Assembly (NCBI RefSeq): GCF_028686475.1
Contig: NZ_JAQUCA010000007.1
Coordinates: forward strand, 62,001 to 126,000
DNA: 64,000 nucleotides
Direction: 5' to 3'
Source: Giesbergeria sp.
Lineage (GTDB): Bacteria > Pseudomonadota > Gammaproteobacteria > Burkholderiales > Burkholderiaceae_C
Shown here piece after piece: positions 31,340 through 38,432 of the stretch. Each line of letters begins with the position of its first letter. Positions within the stretch are counted from its first letter, which is position 1. A program made the translations under genes and the position numbers. Under the pieces are notes generated by a model. It did no database searches and was not told the origin of the DNA. It saw only the letters and a program-made list of their open reading frames with translations.

Positions 31340-31439
31340 GTCTTTCCTGTGTGTTCGCTCGTTTGTGAGCCTACAGGAAAGGCGTTTGCGCCTATTGGTT
31401 CTCAGCAACCCTTACTGGGGAAAAAGAAAGGAACCTTTC
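31340..31439 (+). promoter_or_regulatory. Structured leader 7
   Basis: Stem CTTTCCTGT (31342-31350) / ACAGGAAAG (31373-31381), then GGCG-TTTG-CGCC (31381-31392), then AACCCTTACTGGGG before AAAGAAAGGAACC. The 200 bases before it (31130-31340) hold no gene. Confidence 0.6.
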
Positions 31440-31744
31440 ATGATGAAAAAAGCATTCACAGCTGGCCCTTGGGAAGTCTGGAATTACGGGGGGAGTCGCT
31501 CATTGATGTAGCAGTAGGCCCAGCCGCTGGTGGACTGGCTGTTGCACAGATCACCACCGCGACGGCTCATGGCATCCACACTGCCAAAGCTATGGAGCTG
31601 GGACAAGCCAATGCTCGTCTAATAGCGCAGTCTCCAAATCTCGTTGAAGCAGTTGAACGACTGCTGAACGAACTTGGTAGCTCAGAATCAGACGCTGCTG
31701 AATTTTCGCGTGCGATACTTTTGAAAATCGAAGGAGAAGTTTAA
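31440..31744 (+). pseudogene. Small gene split by a G-tract frameshift
   Basis: From ATG 31440 the frame reads MMKKAFTAGPWEVWNYGG and stops at 31511. One base of shift at the G6 run (31488-31493) joins it to the frame ending at 31744 (ESLIDVAVGPAAGG... then ANARLIAQSPNLVEAVERLL). The joined ~101-residue product looks like a small phage-type protein with a beta N-terminus and a helical C-terminus. A seven-G tract would restore it. It may be phase-variable, a programmed slip, a real mutation or a sequencing error. Confidence 0.6.
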
Positions 31745-31929
31745 TGAGTGAAAATCAAAGTGAAACAAAGCCTGCTGAAATCGAAGCGGCCCGTTCTGAT
31801 TTTGGGATGGCACTTGTGCTGTCAGGATTGCCTGCTCAGGGTGCATTGACCGCTCTGTATGCTGGTGGACATGCCTGTATGCTCGCTTGGGCATCAAGTC
31901 TCATGCCAAACGAAGTAGCAGCGAACTAA
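31744..31929 (+). CDS. Small hypothetical protein
   Basis: A 61-residue protein whose ATG overlaps the preceding TAA (TAATG). Its C-terminal half (ALTALYAGGHACMLAWASSLMP) aligns with the end of the 32074 protein (SSMYACGYRYMLNWTAHWMP), so the two are paralogues of a small family. Function unknown. Confidence 0.6.
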   Translation: MSENQSETKPAEIEAARSDFGMALVLSGLPAQGALTALYAGGHACMLAWASSLMPNEVAAN

Positions 31930-31949
31930 AGCCGGACTTTGATTTGCGA

Positions 31950-32073
31950 AAGCAAGGTTTTCATATCTTGCTTTTTAGCATTCATTTTTCTGTATCTTTA
32001 ATCGGAAGATACAGAAAAGGCGAGTGCCAATCCTTTTTTAACACCCTTTATAGGGAATTATTGAAAGGAAAAT
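31950..32073 (+). promoter_or_regulatory. Structured leader 8
   Basis: AGCAAG...CTTGCT (about 31951-31973) followed by a T run, then TTCTGTATCTT / AAGATACAGAA (about 31988-32017), then AATCCTTTTTTAACACCC, a TTTATAGGG tip, and GAAAGGAAA before the ATG. Confidence 0.65.
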
Positions 32074-32376
32074 ATGATGAGTAGCCATCACGAGTGGGCA
32101 ATAGAAATCATAAACGAACACAATCAAAAAAAGCCGTTTGCGCCTGAAAACGGCAAAGAATTGGCTTTCAAGATTGGTGATGAGGTAATTTATCACATTG
32201 ATGGAAGCGGAGAAGCGCCGCCTAATGGGCAGAAGTCTTTCATCGTAACGGGCCTTTATCAGCCAAACCCTATGTCGTCTATGTATGCGTGTGGTTATCG
32301 CTACATGCTGAACTGGACTGCTCATTGGATGCCTGTCAAGGAATCATCGTTGCGTCTTAAAAAGAAAGCGGATTAA
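32074..32376 (+). CDS. Small hypothetical protein, paralogue of 31744
   Basis: A 100-residue protein. The start may be either ATG of ATG-ATG (32074 or 32077). The middle (FKIGDEVIYHIDG) suggests a small beta-barrel, and the end is the shared Tyr/Trp-rich segment with the 31744 protein. It is preceded by a leader and followed by another, so it is probably its own transcription unit. Confidence 0.65.
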   Translation: MMSSHHEWAIEIINEHNQKKPFAPENGKELAFKIGDEVIYHIDGSGEAPPNGQKSFIVTGLYQPNPMSSMYACGYRYMLNWTAHWMPVKESSLRLKKKAD

Positions 32377-32384
32377 AAATAGAA

Positions 32385-32520
32385 GGGTAAAGTGGTTCGC
32401 CACTTTGCCATTATCTAAAGTAAAGTCTTTCCTTTGTTTTCTATGGAGGGCAAAGGAAAGGCATTAAGCCTACCCTCTCTATTACGCTCAGTTTTGAGCA
32501 AATTTAAGAAAGGGATTTTT
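32385..32520 (+). promoter_or_regulatory. Structured leader 9 (sliding-clamp homologue)
   Basis: GGTAAAGTGG-TTCG-CCACTTTGCC (32386-32409) and GTCTTTCCTTTG / CAAAGGAAAGGC (about 32425-32462) are two stems. Here they do not share bases, a variant of the common layout. A TACCCTCTC stretch and GAAAGGG precede the ATG. Confidence 0.65.
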
Positions 32521-33639
32521 ATGAAGACAACTATTGGTGAACTTCGCACAGCCATGAAGCAGGCTATGAAAGCCATCAACAAGGGAAGTTGCGCGATTGA
32601 AATTAAACACAACTCGCTCTATGTGAAGGCCTCTTCAATGGAGGGTGCTGTAATGATTGCAGTACCCACGGATGGCTTTATTGAGAACTGCAATGCTTCT
32701 TTGTCACAGAAACAGATTCTCGCTATTTTTAATGGTGTGGCAGATAGCACAGTCTGCACCTTTAAGAAAGTAGAGAATGGAATTGCTATCAGCTTTGCTG
32801 GTGCAAGAATCAGGCTTCTTCATCCTTACGATGGCGAAGCAGATTCAATTTTTGAGACTGTTGACCTCGTGAAGCAGAAGTTATTTTCTGCTGAAGGAAG
32901 CAAGCTATCGAAATACCTCAATGGCCCCTTGAGCTATGCTGCCAAGAACGATGTGCGCGTCTTCTTGACGGGGGTGTGCTTCGAGTCAGACGAAGGTGTT
33001 TTGCAGCTCGTTGGTACAGACGGAATCAGGCTTTGTGCTGTCAAAACTGATATTGCAGCAAGTCTATCGGCAAATTTCATTTTGCCCGCATCTGCCGCTG
33101 AAGCCATTCATGCCGTCTTTAATGACAGTGAATTTTCAGTGGAAATGATTGGGGATGGTGACAATGTGCGCCTTCTTTTTAGCAATGACACAATTAAATG
33201 GCTGGTTACGCTGATTGCGGGTACTTACCCGAATTGGCGAAAGGTCATGCCACAAAAAAATCGCCATGCACAAGCCGTCCTAGATCGGGATGAGCTGGTT
33301 CGTGCGGTTAATCGAGTCACCGCCGCTTCCGATTCAGTTCATGCTGCTCTTGTCTTTTCTAAAGGCAGGGTTACGGTGCAATCTATCGATGGTGAACAGC
33401 GTGAAGAATTCAGCGCTGAATCTACATTGGTCGATGACACAGTTGTTTTTCCCTTCAACGGGAAGATGCTGACCAATGCGGTTTCTTGTGTGGAGACGGA
33501 AAAAGTTGATATTTATATCGATGATGCCGATTTGCTAAAAGGTAAGGCTGTATTCCATTCTGATCCGCTCGATACCGCTAAGGTAATGAAGGATTGGATT
33601 GGGTTCATGATGCCCCTCCGAGTTGAAGTGACAGTGTGA
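32521..33639 (+). CDS. DNA polymerase III beta-clamp homologue
   Basis: A 372-residue protein, close to the ~366 of DnaN. The second domain carries VGTDGIRLCAVKTDI; AGTYPNWRKVMP lies near residue 240, and the C-terminus ends in MMPLRVEVTV, matching the MPMR-type end of the clamp. It differs strongly from a housekeeping DnaN, and no replication genes (dnaA, recF, gyrB) are beside it, so this is an element-borne clamp. It may recruit polymerase to the element or compete with the host clamp. Confidence 0.8.
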   Translation: MKTTIGELRTAMKQAMKAINKGSCAIEIKHNSLYVKASSMEGAVMIAVPTDGFIENCNASLSQKQILAIFNGVADSTVCTFKKVENGIAISFAGARIRLLHPYDGEADSIFETVDLVKQKLFSAEGSKLSKYLNGPLSYAAKNDVRVFLTGVCFESDEGVLQLVGTDGIRLCAVKTDIAASLSANFILPASAAEAIHAVFNDSEFSVEMIGDGDNVRLLFSNDTIKWLVTLIAGTYPNWRKVMPQKNRHAQAVLDRDELVRAVNRVTAASDSVHAALVFSKGRVTVQSIDGEQREEFSAESTLVDDTVVFPFNGKMLTNAVSCVETEKVDIYIDDADLLKGKAVFHSDPLDTAKVMKDWIGFMMPLRVEVTV

Positions 33640-33700
33640 ATCAACGCTACACCTAACGCTATCGCCAGCCAGATGCACACAGCGTTCTGATCCGGTAGCG

Positions 33701-33720
33701 ACCGGCCAAATTTGGCCGGT
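33701..33720. repeat. 20-bp palindrome, copy 5
   Basis: It lies 62 bases after the clamp gene's stop; the right flank TTTCTCC is only weakly T-rich. The rest of 33640-33898 holds no gene; a hairpin AGTGCT-GGA-AGCACT is at about 33834-33848. Confidence 0.75.
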
Positions 33721-33900
33721 TTCTCCGAAGCCTACCGATCTCTCCATCCATCATGCTACCTGCATGGTTGTGGTTAATTGATTTCATTGTGGCGCTTGCT
33801 TTTAGGCGCACTATAAAGTCAAAAGGCTATAGAAGTGCTGGAAGCACTATAACTACTTGCTGTAATGAATTTTAATCGAAAGGAAATGTAATATTTTTCA

Positions 33901-34001
33901 AGAAAAGTCCGCTCTGCGGGCTTTCCAATGGATAACTCTATTGGAAAGCCTGTTGTTAGGCCCACTCCTTTTTACCAAAATTTTGGAATGGAGTTTTTAT
34001 T
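33901..34001 (+). promoter_or_regulatory. Structured leader 10
   Basis: Hairpin A is GTCCGC-TCT-GCGGGC (33907-33921) with flanking AA/TT. Hairpin B is an 11-bp perfect stem, GGCTTTCCAAT (33919-33929) / ATTGGAAAGCC (33940-33950). A and B share 33919-33923. Hairpin C: ACTCC (33964-33968) pairs with GGAGT (33990-33994), the Shine-Dalgarno sequence, around an inner CCAAAATTTTGG. Confidence 0.85.
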
Positions 34002-34262
34002 ATGAAAAGCCAGAATCAGTTGAATGCTCGCTGCCACATCCAAGTTGCCAAAGCGCTCGATTTAATTAGCCAAACAAAAGCGGCTGACGTAGATCGGGAT
34101 TTAGCATATTACTATGCACATTTGGTCGGGATGAAAAATGAACCATTGTCCGAGGAATTCAAAGTGGAACCCTTTTTAATGAAGGCATTTCGTGATGGAC
34201 TTGAGGACATTCAGTTTGTTGAATCTCTTGATTTTAAGAAAATTTGCTGTGGTCTTGTATAA
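34002..34262 (+). CDS. Small hypothetical protein
   Basis: An 86-residue, helix-rich soluble protein with GGAG nine bases before the ATG. The N-terminal part (HIQVAKALDLISQTKAADVDRDLAYYYAHLVG) looks like a helical hairpin. It is followed within two bases by the next gene. Confidence 0.6.
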   Translation: MKSQNQLNARCHIQVAKALDLISQTKAADVDRDLAYYYAHLVGMKNEPLSEEFKVEPFLMKAFRDGLEDIQFVESLDFKKICCGLV

Positions 34263-34263
34263 T

Positions 34264-34506
34264 ATGGAAAATTCTGAACTAACCGAAAGTCACCAGCGAT
34301 TCTATTCGCCGGGGTGGATGTTGTTTTTACAGGGAAAGCAAAAAGACCTAGAAGATAGATATTTGGCTGATCTTGATGGAAACATGACAGTTGATGCAGA
34401 TAAGGCATTGGTGATTGACGGCAATAAAGATCCTCTGCTTTTTGTAAAATTGGAATATCAATATTGCCGGGAATTTTGGTCAACTCGAATGCAAAGGTGG
34501 GTCTGA
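34264..34506 (+). CDS. Small hypothetical protein
   Basis: An 80-residue protein whose ATG follows the previous TAA by one base (TAATATG), implying translational coupling. Acidic, with several Tyr/Trp residues. Unrecognised. Confidence 0.55.
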   Translation: MENSELTESHQRFYSPGWMLFLQGKQKDLEDRYLADLDGNMTVDADKALVIDGNKDPLLFVKLEYQYCREFWSTRMQRWV

Positions 34507-34517
34507 TTCAATTCTGA

Positions 34518-34617
34518 TTGAAAGTCCGCTATGCGGGCTTTCCAATGGAGGCATCTATTGGAAAGCCTGTTTTACAGAGCACTCTTTTTTAACCCAATTT
34601 TTTGGAATGGAGTGAAT
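34518..34617 (+). promoter_or_regulatory. Structured leader 11
   Basis: Near-twin of leader 10. Hairpin A is GTCCGC-TAT-GCGGGC (34524-34538). Hairpin B, GGCTTTCCAAT (34536-34546) / ATTGGAAAGCC (34557-34567), shares 34536-34540 with A. Hairpin C pairs CACTC with GGAGTG at the Shine-Dalgarno. Confidence 0.85.
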
Positions 34618-34989
34618 ATGTATTTTGTAGTAACGCTTGACCGAGGCATGATTTCACGGTCTGATTTTGAACATGAATTACCAGCAATTTTCTTCAATTT
34701 TGGCAAAATGCTGTTGGAGAAAACTGCACTGAAATCCGGGCCTCTTTATCGGAATGGCTGTTTGATTGGACAGACTGAAATTGTAGAAGTCCTTGCAGAC
34801 AGTGAGATGGAAAACGGCACTGCTCGCATGGAAATCAAATTGGGCTGGAGTGAAGGTGATACGCAGATAGCAGAAGTGCTTTTTGCCTTGCACCGTGCTT
34901 TGAGTCATATCGAGTTTGGTGAGAAAATTTTTGGCATTTCAGAATTTGGAGTGCTGATTGTAAATTATCAACACAAAGAAGAAAATTAA
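34618..34989 (+). CDS. Hypothetical protein
   Basis: A 123-residue protein with alternating strands and helices (MYFVVTLDRGMIS, ARMEIKLGWSEG, VLFALHRALSHIEF), possibly a compact alpha/beta fold. The start follows a GGAGTG ribosome binding site. It is the first gene of a two-gene unit with the Cys-rich 34999 gene. Confidence 0.6.
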   Translation: MYFVVTLDRGMISRSDFEHELPAIFFNFGKMLLEKTALKSGPLYRNGCLIGQTEIVEVLADSEMENGTARMEIKLGWSEGDTQIAEVLFALHRALSHIEFGEKIFGISEFGVLIVNYQHKEEN

Positions 34990-34998
34990 AGGTAAATT

Positions 34999-35367
34999 AT
35001 GGAAAACTGTCAATCACTTCAGTGCTGCTGTTGCGGGGAATCTGCTGGAAATTGGGAGCAATGGCATAACCGAGACAAGGGCTTTGGCATTTGTCGAGAA
35101 TGTGCTGATTGGATTATGTCAGATCGATGGACTAATCCATTGATTTTTTGCAAAAATAACGGCTTACCTGGTGTCAATTATGAGCCAAAGTACCACACCC
35201 ATTATGGGCTACAGTTCGCAATCGTTGCTCTATATCCTGAAACGGAAGAAGGAAAAAAAGCAGCAAACATCTTTATGAATCACTTTCCAAATGTTGGTGT
35301 TTTAACTATTGAAAACGGAAGTGTTGTTTTAGCACGGATGGATGATATGGGTCAAAAATTGATTTAG
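34999..35367 (+). CDS. Cys-rich small protein, paralogue 1
   Basis: A 122-residue protein. The N-terminal CCCCG...WEQWHNRDKGFGICRECADWI forms a likely zinc finger (CxxC + CxxC) with an invariant EQWHN spacer. The C-terminal half (FAIVALYPETEEGKKAANIFM) is alpha/beta. It is about half identical to the 35806 protein, so the pair arose by duplication. Confidence 0.65.
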   Translation: MENCQSLQCCCCGESAGNWEQWHNRDKGFGICRECADWIMSDRWTNPLIFCKNNGLPGVNYEPKYHTHYGLQFAIVALYPETEEGKKAANIFMNHFPNVGVLTIENGSVVLARMDDMGQKLI

Positions 35368-35377
35368 AAAAAATCTT

Positions 35378-35473
35378 AAAAGCCCGTTCTGCGGGCTTTT
35401 CAATGGAAATAATCTATTGAAAAGCCTGTTGCTAGGTTACTCCTTTTTTAACCAATTTTGGGAATGGAGTTTT
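35378..35473 (+). promoter_or_regulatory. Structured leader 12
   Basis: Hairpin A is AAAGCCCG / CGGGCTTT (35379-35399). Hairpin B, GGCTTTTCAAT (35394-35404) / ATTGAAAAGCC (35416-35426), is perfect over 11 bp and differs from leaders 10 and 11 by matched changes on both arms. Hairpin C pairs ACTCC (35439-35443) with GGAGT (35466-35470). Confidence 0.85.
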
Positions 35474-35785
35474 ATGAGTGAAATTGAGTATCTTGTCCGG
35501 GTGATTTTATCAAAGGGCTATTGCATTAAAACAAAAAATTCACCGACCACACGCAATTTGAATGATGTCATGAAAATTGCCGTCTCTGCGGGAAGTGAAT
35601 CTTGGTGGCTTGCCATCACAGATAGCGAAAGCTCCAAGAATGTCCTTGGTGTTTTCTACATCGACAATGACCTAAATGGATGGGGCCGAATAGACTGGGA
35701 TGAATCGAAAATTATTAGCCTTCATGATTTAATGATTGAGGCTGCAAATTTAGAAGCATCTGAATCTGAGGCATCCGTTGTCTAA
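35474..35785 (+). CDS. Hypothetical protein
   Basis: A 103-residue acidic protein with GGAG before the ATG. SWWLAITDSESSKNVLGVFYIDNDLNGWGRIDWDE suggests a small beta sheet. First gene of a unit with 35806. Unrecognised. Confidence 0.6.
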   Translation: MSEIEYLVRVILSKGYCIKTKNSPTTRNLNDVMKIAVSAGSESWWLAITDSESSKNVLGVFYIDNDLNGWGRIDWDESKIISLHDLMIEAANLEASESEASVV

Positions 35786-35805
35786 TTGATTGCAGAAAGA
35801 AAATC

Positions 35806-36216
35806 ATGAAAACAATGAAAAAATGCGCGTGCTGTGGTAGTGATGCTGGTAAATGGGAACAATGGCATAACCAAGATACGGGCTGTTGTCTGTGTCGCAA
35901 GTGTGCTGATTGGATTGCAGGACGGACAATGTTCGGCAAGCCCGATCCATTGAGCAATCCATTAGAGTTCTCTGCAACCTATGGACTGCCCGGTACTCAC
36001 TTAGAACCGCACTACTATCGCCATTTTGGGCGCAACTTTGCCATCGTTGCCGAGTTCCCCGACACGGCCCAAGGCACTATCGATGCGAACAAGTTTATGG
36101 AGCGCTTCTCTAATAACGGCTTACTAGCTGTATCAGATGGGCGCATCATCATCGCAAACATGGACGACTTAGGCGATTGGCCTGAGACTGCGGCAGTGGC
36201 CTCTGCTCCTGCATAG
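35806..36216 (+). CDS. Cys-rich small protein, paralogue 2
   Basis: A 136-residue protein with CACCG...WEQWHNQDTGCCLCRKCADWI, the same zinc-finger frame as the 34999 protein, followed by HFGRNFAIVAEFPDTAQGTIDANKFM. It has an extra C-terminal tail. A palindrome terminator follows 19 bases after the stop. The conserved EQWHN and ADWI blocks mark an undescribed small family. Confidence 0.65.
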   Translation: MKTMKKCACCGSDAGKWEQWHNQDTGCCLCRKCADWIAGRTMFGKPDPLSNPLEFSATYGLPGTHLEPHYYRHFGRNFAIVAEFPDTAQGTIDANKFMERFSNNGLLAVSDGRIIIANMDDLGDWPETAAVASAPA

Positions 36217-36235
36217 GCAAATTGTTCCAGCAACG

Positions 36236-36255
36236 ACCGGCCAAATTTGGCCGGT
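36236..36255 (+). terminator. 20-bp palindrome, copy 6, terminator
   Basis: Followed by seven T's; it ends the unit containing the 35806 gene. Bases 36256-36407 hold no gene. Confidence 0.85.
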
Positions 36256-36407
36256 TTTTTTCCAGAGTCAGCCGTCTACCTGTTCATCAAGTGCAGGCTT
36301 GTAGGCTTCTCAATAGCCATCATTGCCAGTACGGACGCTCTTAGGTGAGCGGTGGGCGCACGGCATCGGAGTACAAGACTGGGTGCCCAAGGAAGAAGTA
36401 GGCTGTT

Positions 36408-36425
36408 TGTATAAAATTTGATACA
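36408..36425. promoter_or_regulatory. Inverted repeat operator before higBA-like genes
   Basis: TGTATAAAATTTGATACA is a near-perfect inverted repeat (one mismatched pair) 17 bases before the toxin start. By analogy to HigA-type systems the antitoxin would bind here; TATAAAAT could be the -10 box it covers. Confidence 0.55.
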
Positions 36426-36442
36426 CTCATGTGGAGGCAAAA

Positions 36443-36790
36443 GTGAACAAAGAAAAGCCTATTGACTGGCGCGGTTCTTCGTTCCGCGACATCAAGGACG
36501 ATAGCATCTTCACTCCTAATGCGCGGAAGGAGGCTGGATTTCAGCTCAGTCGAATACAGGCTGGATTAGAGCCTGATGACTGGAAGCCATTTGATGTGGT
36601 GGGTACAGGAACAAAAGAAATTCGGATCAACATTGGCGATGGTTGGTTTCGTGTAATGTATCTGGCGAAGTTTCCAGAAGCGGTCTATGTACTGCATTGC
36701 TTTAAAAAGAAAACAACAGCGACCAGTAAGCATGACAAAGATATTGCAGCCGCTCGTTATAAAGCGGTCATTCAAGAAAGGAGTAAATAA
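36443..36790 (+). CDS. HigB/RelE-superfamily toxin (Gp49-like)
   Basis: A 115-residue toxin with a GTG start placed by GGAGG at 36433-36437. The core is TKEIRINIGDGWFRVMYLAKFPEAVYVLHCFKKKT, as in Gp49-like/HigB mRNA-cleaving toxins, with basic residues and a final helix. It overlaps the antitoxin gene by one base (TAATG). A full-length version for comparison with the truncated copy at 63155. Confidence 0.8.
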   Translation: MNKEKPIDWRGSSFRDIKDDSIFTPNARKEAGFQLSRIQAGLEPDDWKPFDVVGTGTKEIRINIGDGWFRVMYLAKFPEAVYVLHCFKKKTTATSKHDKDIAAARYKAVIQERSK

Positions 36791-37125
36791 TGAGCATTGA
36801 TACTAAATCAGCACACATCACACCTGCTGGTGGAAATATCTTCGCAGATTTAGGTTTTGAGCAGAATGAGGCAGCCGCCTTAAAAGCAGAATCGCAGCGA
36901 ATCATATCTGAAAAATTAGCCATTAAGGATTCATTGATGGCCGAATTGGTAGAATGGATCGAATCGAAAAATCTAAAGCAGTCAGATGCAGCGGAAATTT
37001 TAGGTGTAACGCGCCCAAGAATTTCTGATGTAATTAACAAAAAATCTGTGAAATTCAGCGTTGATGCTTTGATTGATATGATTGCTCGGACAGGAAAGCA
37101 TGTCGAATTATCTATAATCGATTAG
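36790..37125 (+). CDS. HigA-like XRE antitoxin
   Basis: A 111-residue protein. The C-terminal helix-turn-helix (SDAAEILGVTRPRISDVINKK) is XRE type; the N-terminal ~40 residues (ITPAGGNIFADLGFEQNEAAALKAES) would wrap the toxin. The order toxin then antitoxin is typical of higBA. A palindrome terminator follows at 37191. Confidence 0.85.
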   Translation: MSIDTKSAHITPAGGNIFADLGFEQNEAAALKAESQRIISEKLAIKDSLMAELVEWIESKNLKQSDAAEILGVTRPRISDVINKKSVKFSVDALIDMIARTGKHVELSIID

Positions 37126-37190
37126 GCTAGTTCTCTGGATTCTAGTAGAAAGAATGTTATCCACAGGCGGCTTTGCTTGTCCGTGGGTGA

Positions 37191-37210
37191 ACCGGCCAAA
37201 TTTGGCCGGT
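37191..37210 (+). terminator. 20-bp palindrome, copy 7, terminator
   Basis: Followed by eight T's; it closes the higBA-like unit. From 37211 to 37384 no gene is seen. Confidence 0.85.
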
Positions 37211-37384
37211 TTTTTTTCGTATGAACCTAGCTCTACCCAGTTGGTTCGGTGTACCGTTGCAGGCCGCCACACGATAGCTCTTAAAAAACAGCAATTATTC
37301 CACCACAATTTCGGCGCTTTTTATGCTGCAATAGCGTTACTCATCACCGCAACTGCGGAATTTAACCACCCTAGGGGCCATTGT

Positions 37385-37423
37385 CCCTTTCGGGCTGGCT
37401 CCTTTTTTCTCAAGGAGCTAGTC
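37385..37423 (+). promoter_or_regulatory. Structured leader 13 (mazF-like)
   Basis: CCC-TTTC-GGG at about 37385-37394, then GCTCCTT (37398-37404) pairs with AAGGAGC (37412-37418). The right arm is the Shine-Dalgarno sequence, so translation would be blocked while the stem is closed. Confidence 0.65.
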
Positions 37424-37771
37424 ATGGCTGCAATCGGTAATATCGTCTTTGTTCCCTTCCTCGCTGAAGGCTCTCAAGCAAAAGTACGACCCGCCCTGAT
37501 CCTTGAGGATTTGGGGGGTGATCGCTACGTTCTCTCCTATGGTTCCTCGCAAAAAGTTGATGTCTCTGCACCCCCAAAAGGTGAAGTGGTCATCTCCGAT
37601 CTGGAGGATATGATGGACTGCGGATTGATTCGTGCAACGCGATTCGATCTGGGCGTGCGGACAGTGATGTACCTGGGACGCAATCAACGCATCGCAGGTG
37701 ATTTGCCTAAGCACAAATACAGTCAGCTCTATCGGGCTGCACTGCACAATGGTCTGCTCAAGGCCAGTTGA
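37424..37771 (+). CDS. PemK/MazF-like protein
   Basis: A 115-residue protein. IGNIVFVPFLAEGSQAKVRPALILEDLGGDRYVL fits the start of the PemK/MazF fold (G-x-I-V-x-V-x-F, K-x-R-P), which cleaves RNA. The end is less typical. The next gene, 18 bases on, is the only candidate antitoxin. AAGGAG precedes the ATG. Call based on the N-terminal half. Confidence 0.65.
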   Translation: MAAIGNIVFVPFLAEGSQAKVRPALILEDLGGDRYVLSYGSSQKVDVSAPPKGEVVISDLEDMMDCGLIRATRFDLGVRTVMYLGRNQRIAGDLPKHKYSQLYRAALHNGLLKAS

Positions 37772-37789
37772 TAAGAAAGGAGGGGCAAT

Positions 37790-37960
37790 ATGACCCCAAA
37801 ACAAAAGAAGAAAAAAGATTTCGCAAAAGTGATGCGGTTTCGCAAGAAGCTGCATAAAGGTACATCACCCGGTCTTTTGGAATTTTTCCAGAAGCATGGG
37901 TTTGCCGATGAAAAAGGTGAACCAACTGAATTGGGGCGCAATGCTCTGACTGAGTTGTAG
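37790..37960 (+). CDS. 56-residue basic protein, candidate MazF-like partner
   Basis: ATG 37790 to TAG 37958-37960, with a strong AAGGAGGGG seven bases upstream. The N-terminus is very basic (MTPKQKKKKDFAKVMRFRKKLHKG), then FFQKHGFADEKGEPTELGRNAL. It is easily missed because of its length. Spacing suggests cotranscription with the MazF-like gene. It does not look like a known antitoxin. Confidence 0.6.
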   Translation: MTPKQKKKKDFAKVMRFRKKLHKGTSPGLLEFFQKHGFADEKGEPTELGRNALTEL

Positions 37961-37962
37961 GC

Positions 37963-38060
37963 CACCTCTCAATCCCTTCGGGGATTGAGTCAAGCATCTT
38001 ACTGTGGATGTTTGACTCAGTTTCTGATTGGTTTTTTAACCTTTTTAGGGAATTGTAAAA
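37963..38060 (+). promoter_or_regulatory. Structured leader 14
   Basis: Hairpin A is CTCAATCCC-TTCG-GGGATTGAG (37968-37989). Hairpin B pairs TGAGTCAAGCAT (37986-37997) with ATGTTTGACTCA (38008-38019). They share TGAG. TTTTTTAACC and AGGGAA precede the ATG. Confidence 0.8.
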
Positions 38061-38351
38061 ATGAATAAAAGCGACCAAATTATCTATGTTTATTGCATCA
38101 ATTTTGATGTGCCAGGGACTTTTTATGCTGACGTGCGAGATTCTCGTAATTTGCGCGGTGAAACTGTTTTCGATATAGTTCCTTGGGAAGTGTCTGAAGG
38201 TGAATTCTATTTCGAGGCTTATGGGATGAGCAATAAAAATGACACCAATGGACTAGAAAAATTTCTTAAAAAAATTGATGTTATTGAGGAGGATGCTAAA
38301 GTTTTGAGTTCTGATGAATTCGATAAATACAAATCACCGATTGCTCCTTAA
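38061..38351 (+). CDS. Hypothetical protein, paralogue of 38433
   Basis: A 96-residue acidic protein. The blocks GTFYADVRDSR, TVFDI and NDTNGLEKFLKKI recur in the next protein as GMFYADVRDSS, TVFEI and QDVSGLEKFLKDC. Both look like small alpha/beta domains. No known family; each copy has its own leader. Confidence 0.6.
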   Translation: MNKSDQIIYVYCINFDVPGTFYADVRDSRNLRGETVFDIVPWEVSEGEFYFEAYGMSNKNDTNGLEKFLKKIDVIEEDAKVLSSDEFDKYKSPIAP

Positions 38352-38360
38352 TTTGAAATT

Positions 38361-38432
38361 AACCCAAGCAGCTTTTGGATGCTTGGGCTAGTTTCTAAAT
38401 GGTTTCATACACCTTTTTTGGGAACCATTCAA
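38361..38432 (+). promoter_or_regulatory. Structured leader 15
   Basis: CCCAAGCA...TGCTTGGG (38363-38387) and AATGGTT (about 38398-38404) / AACCATT (about 38422-38428). The second stem includes bases just before the ATG. The two stems do not overlap here. Confidence 0.65.
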
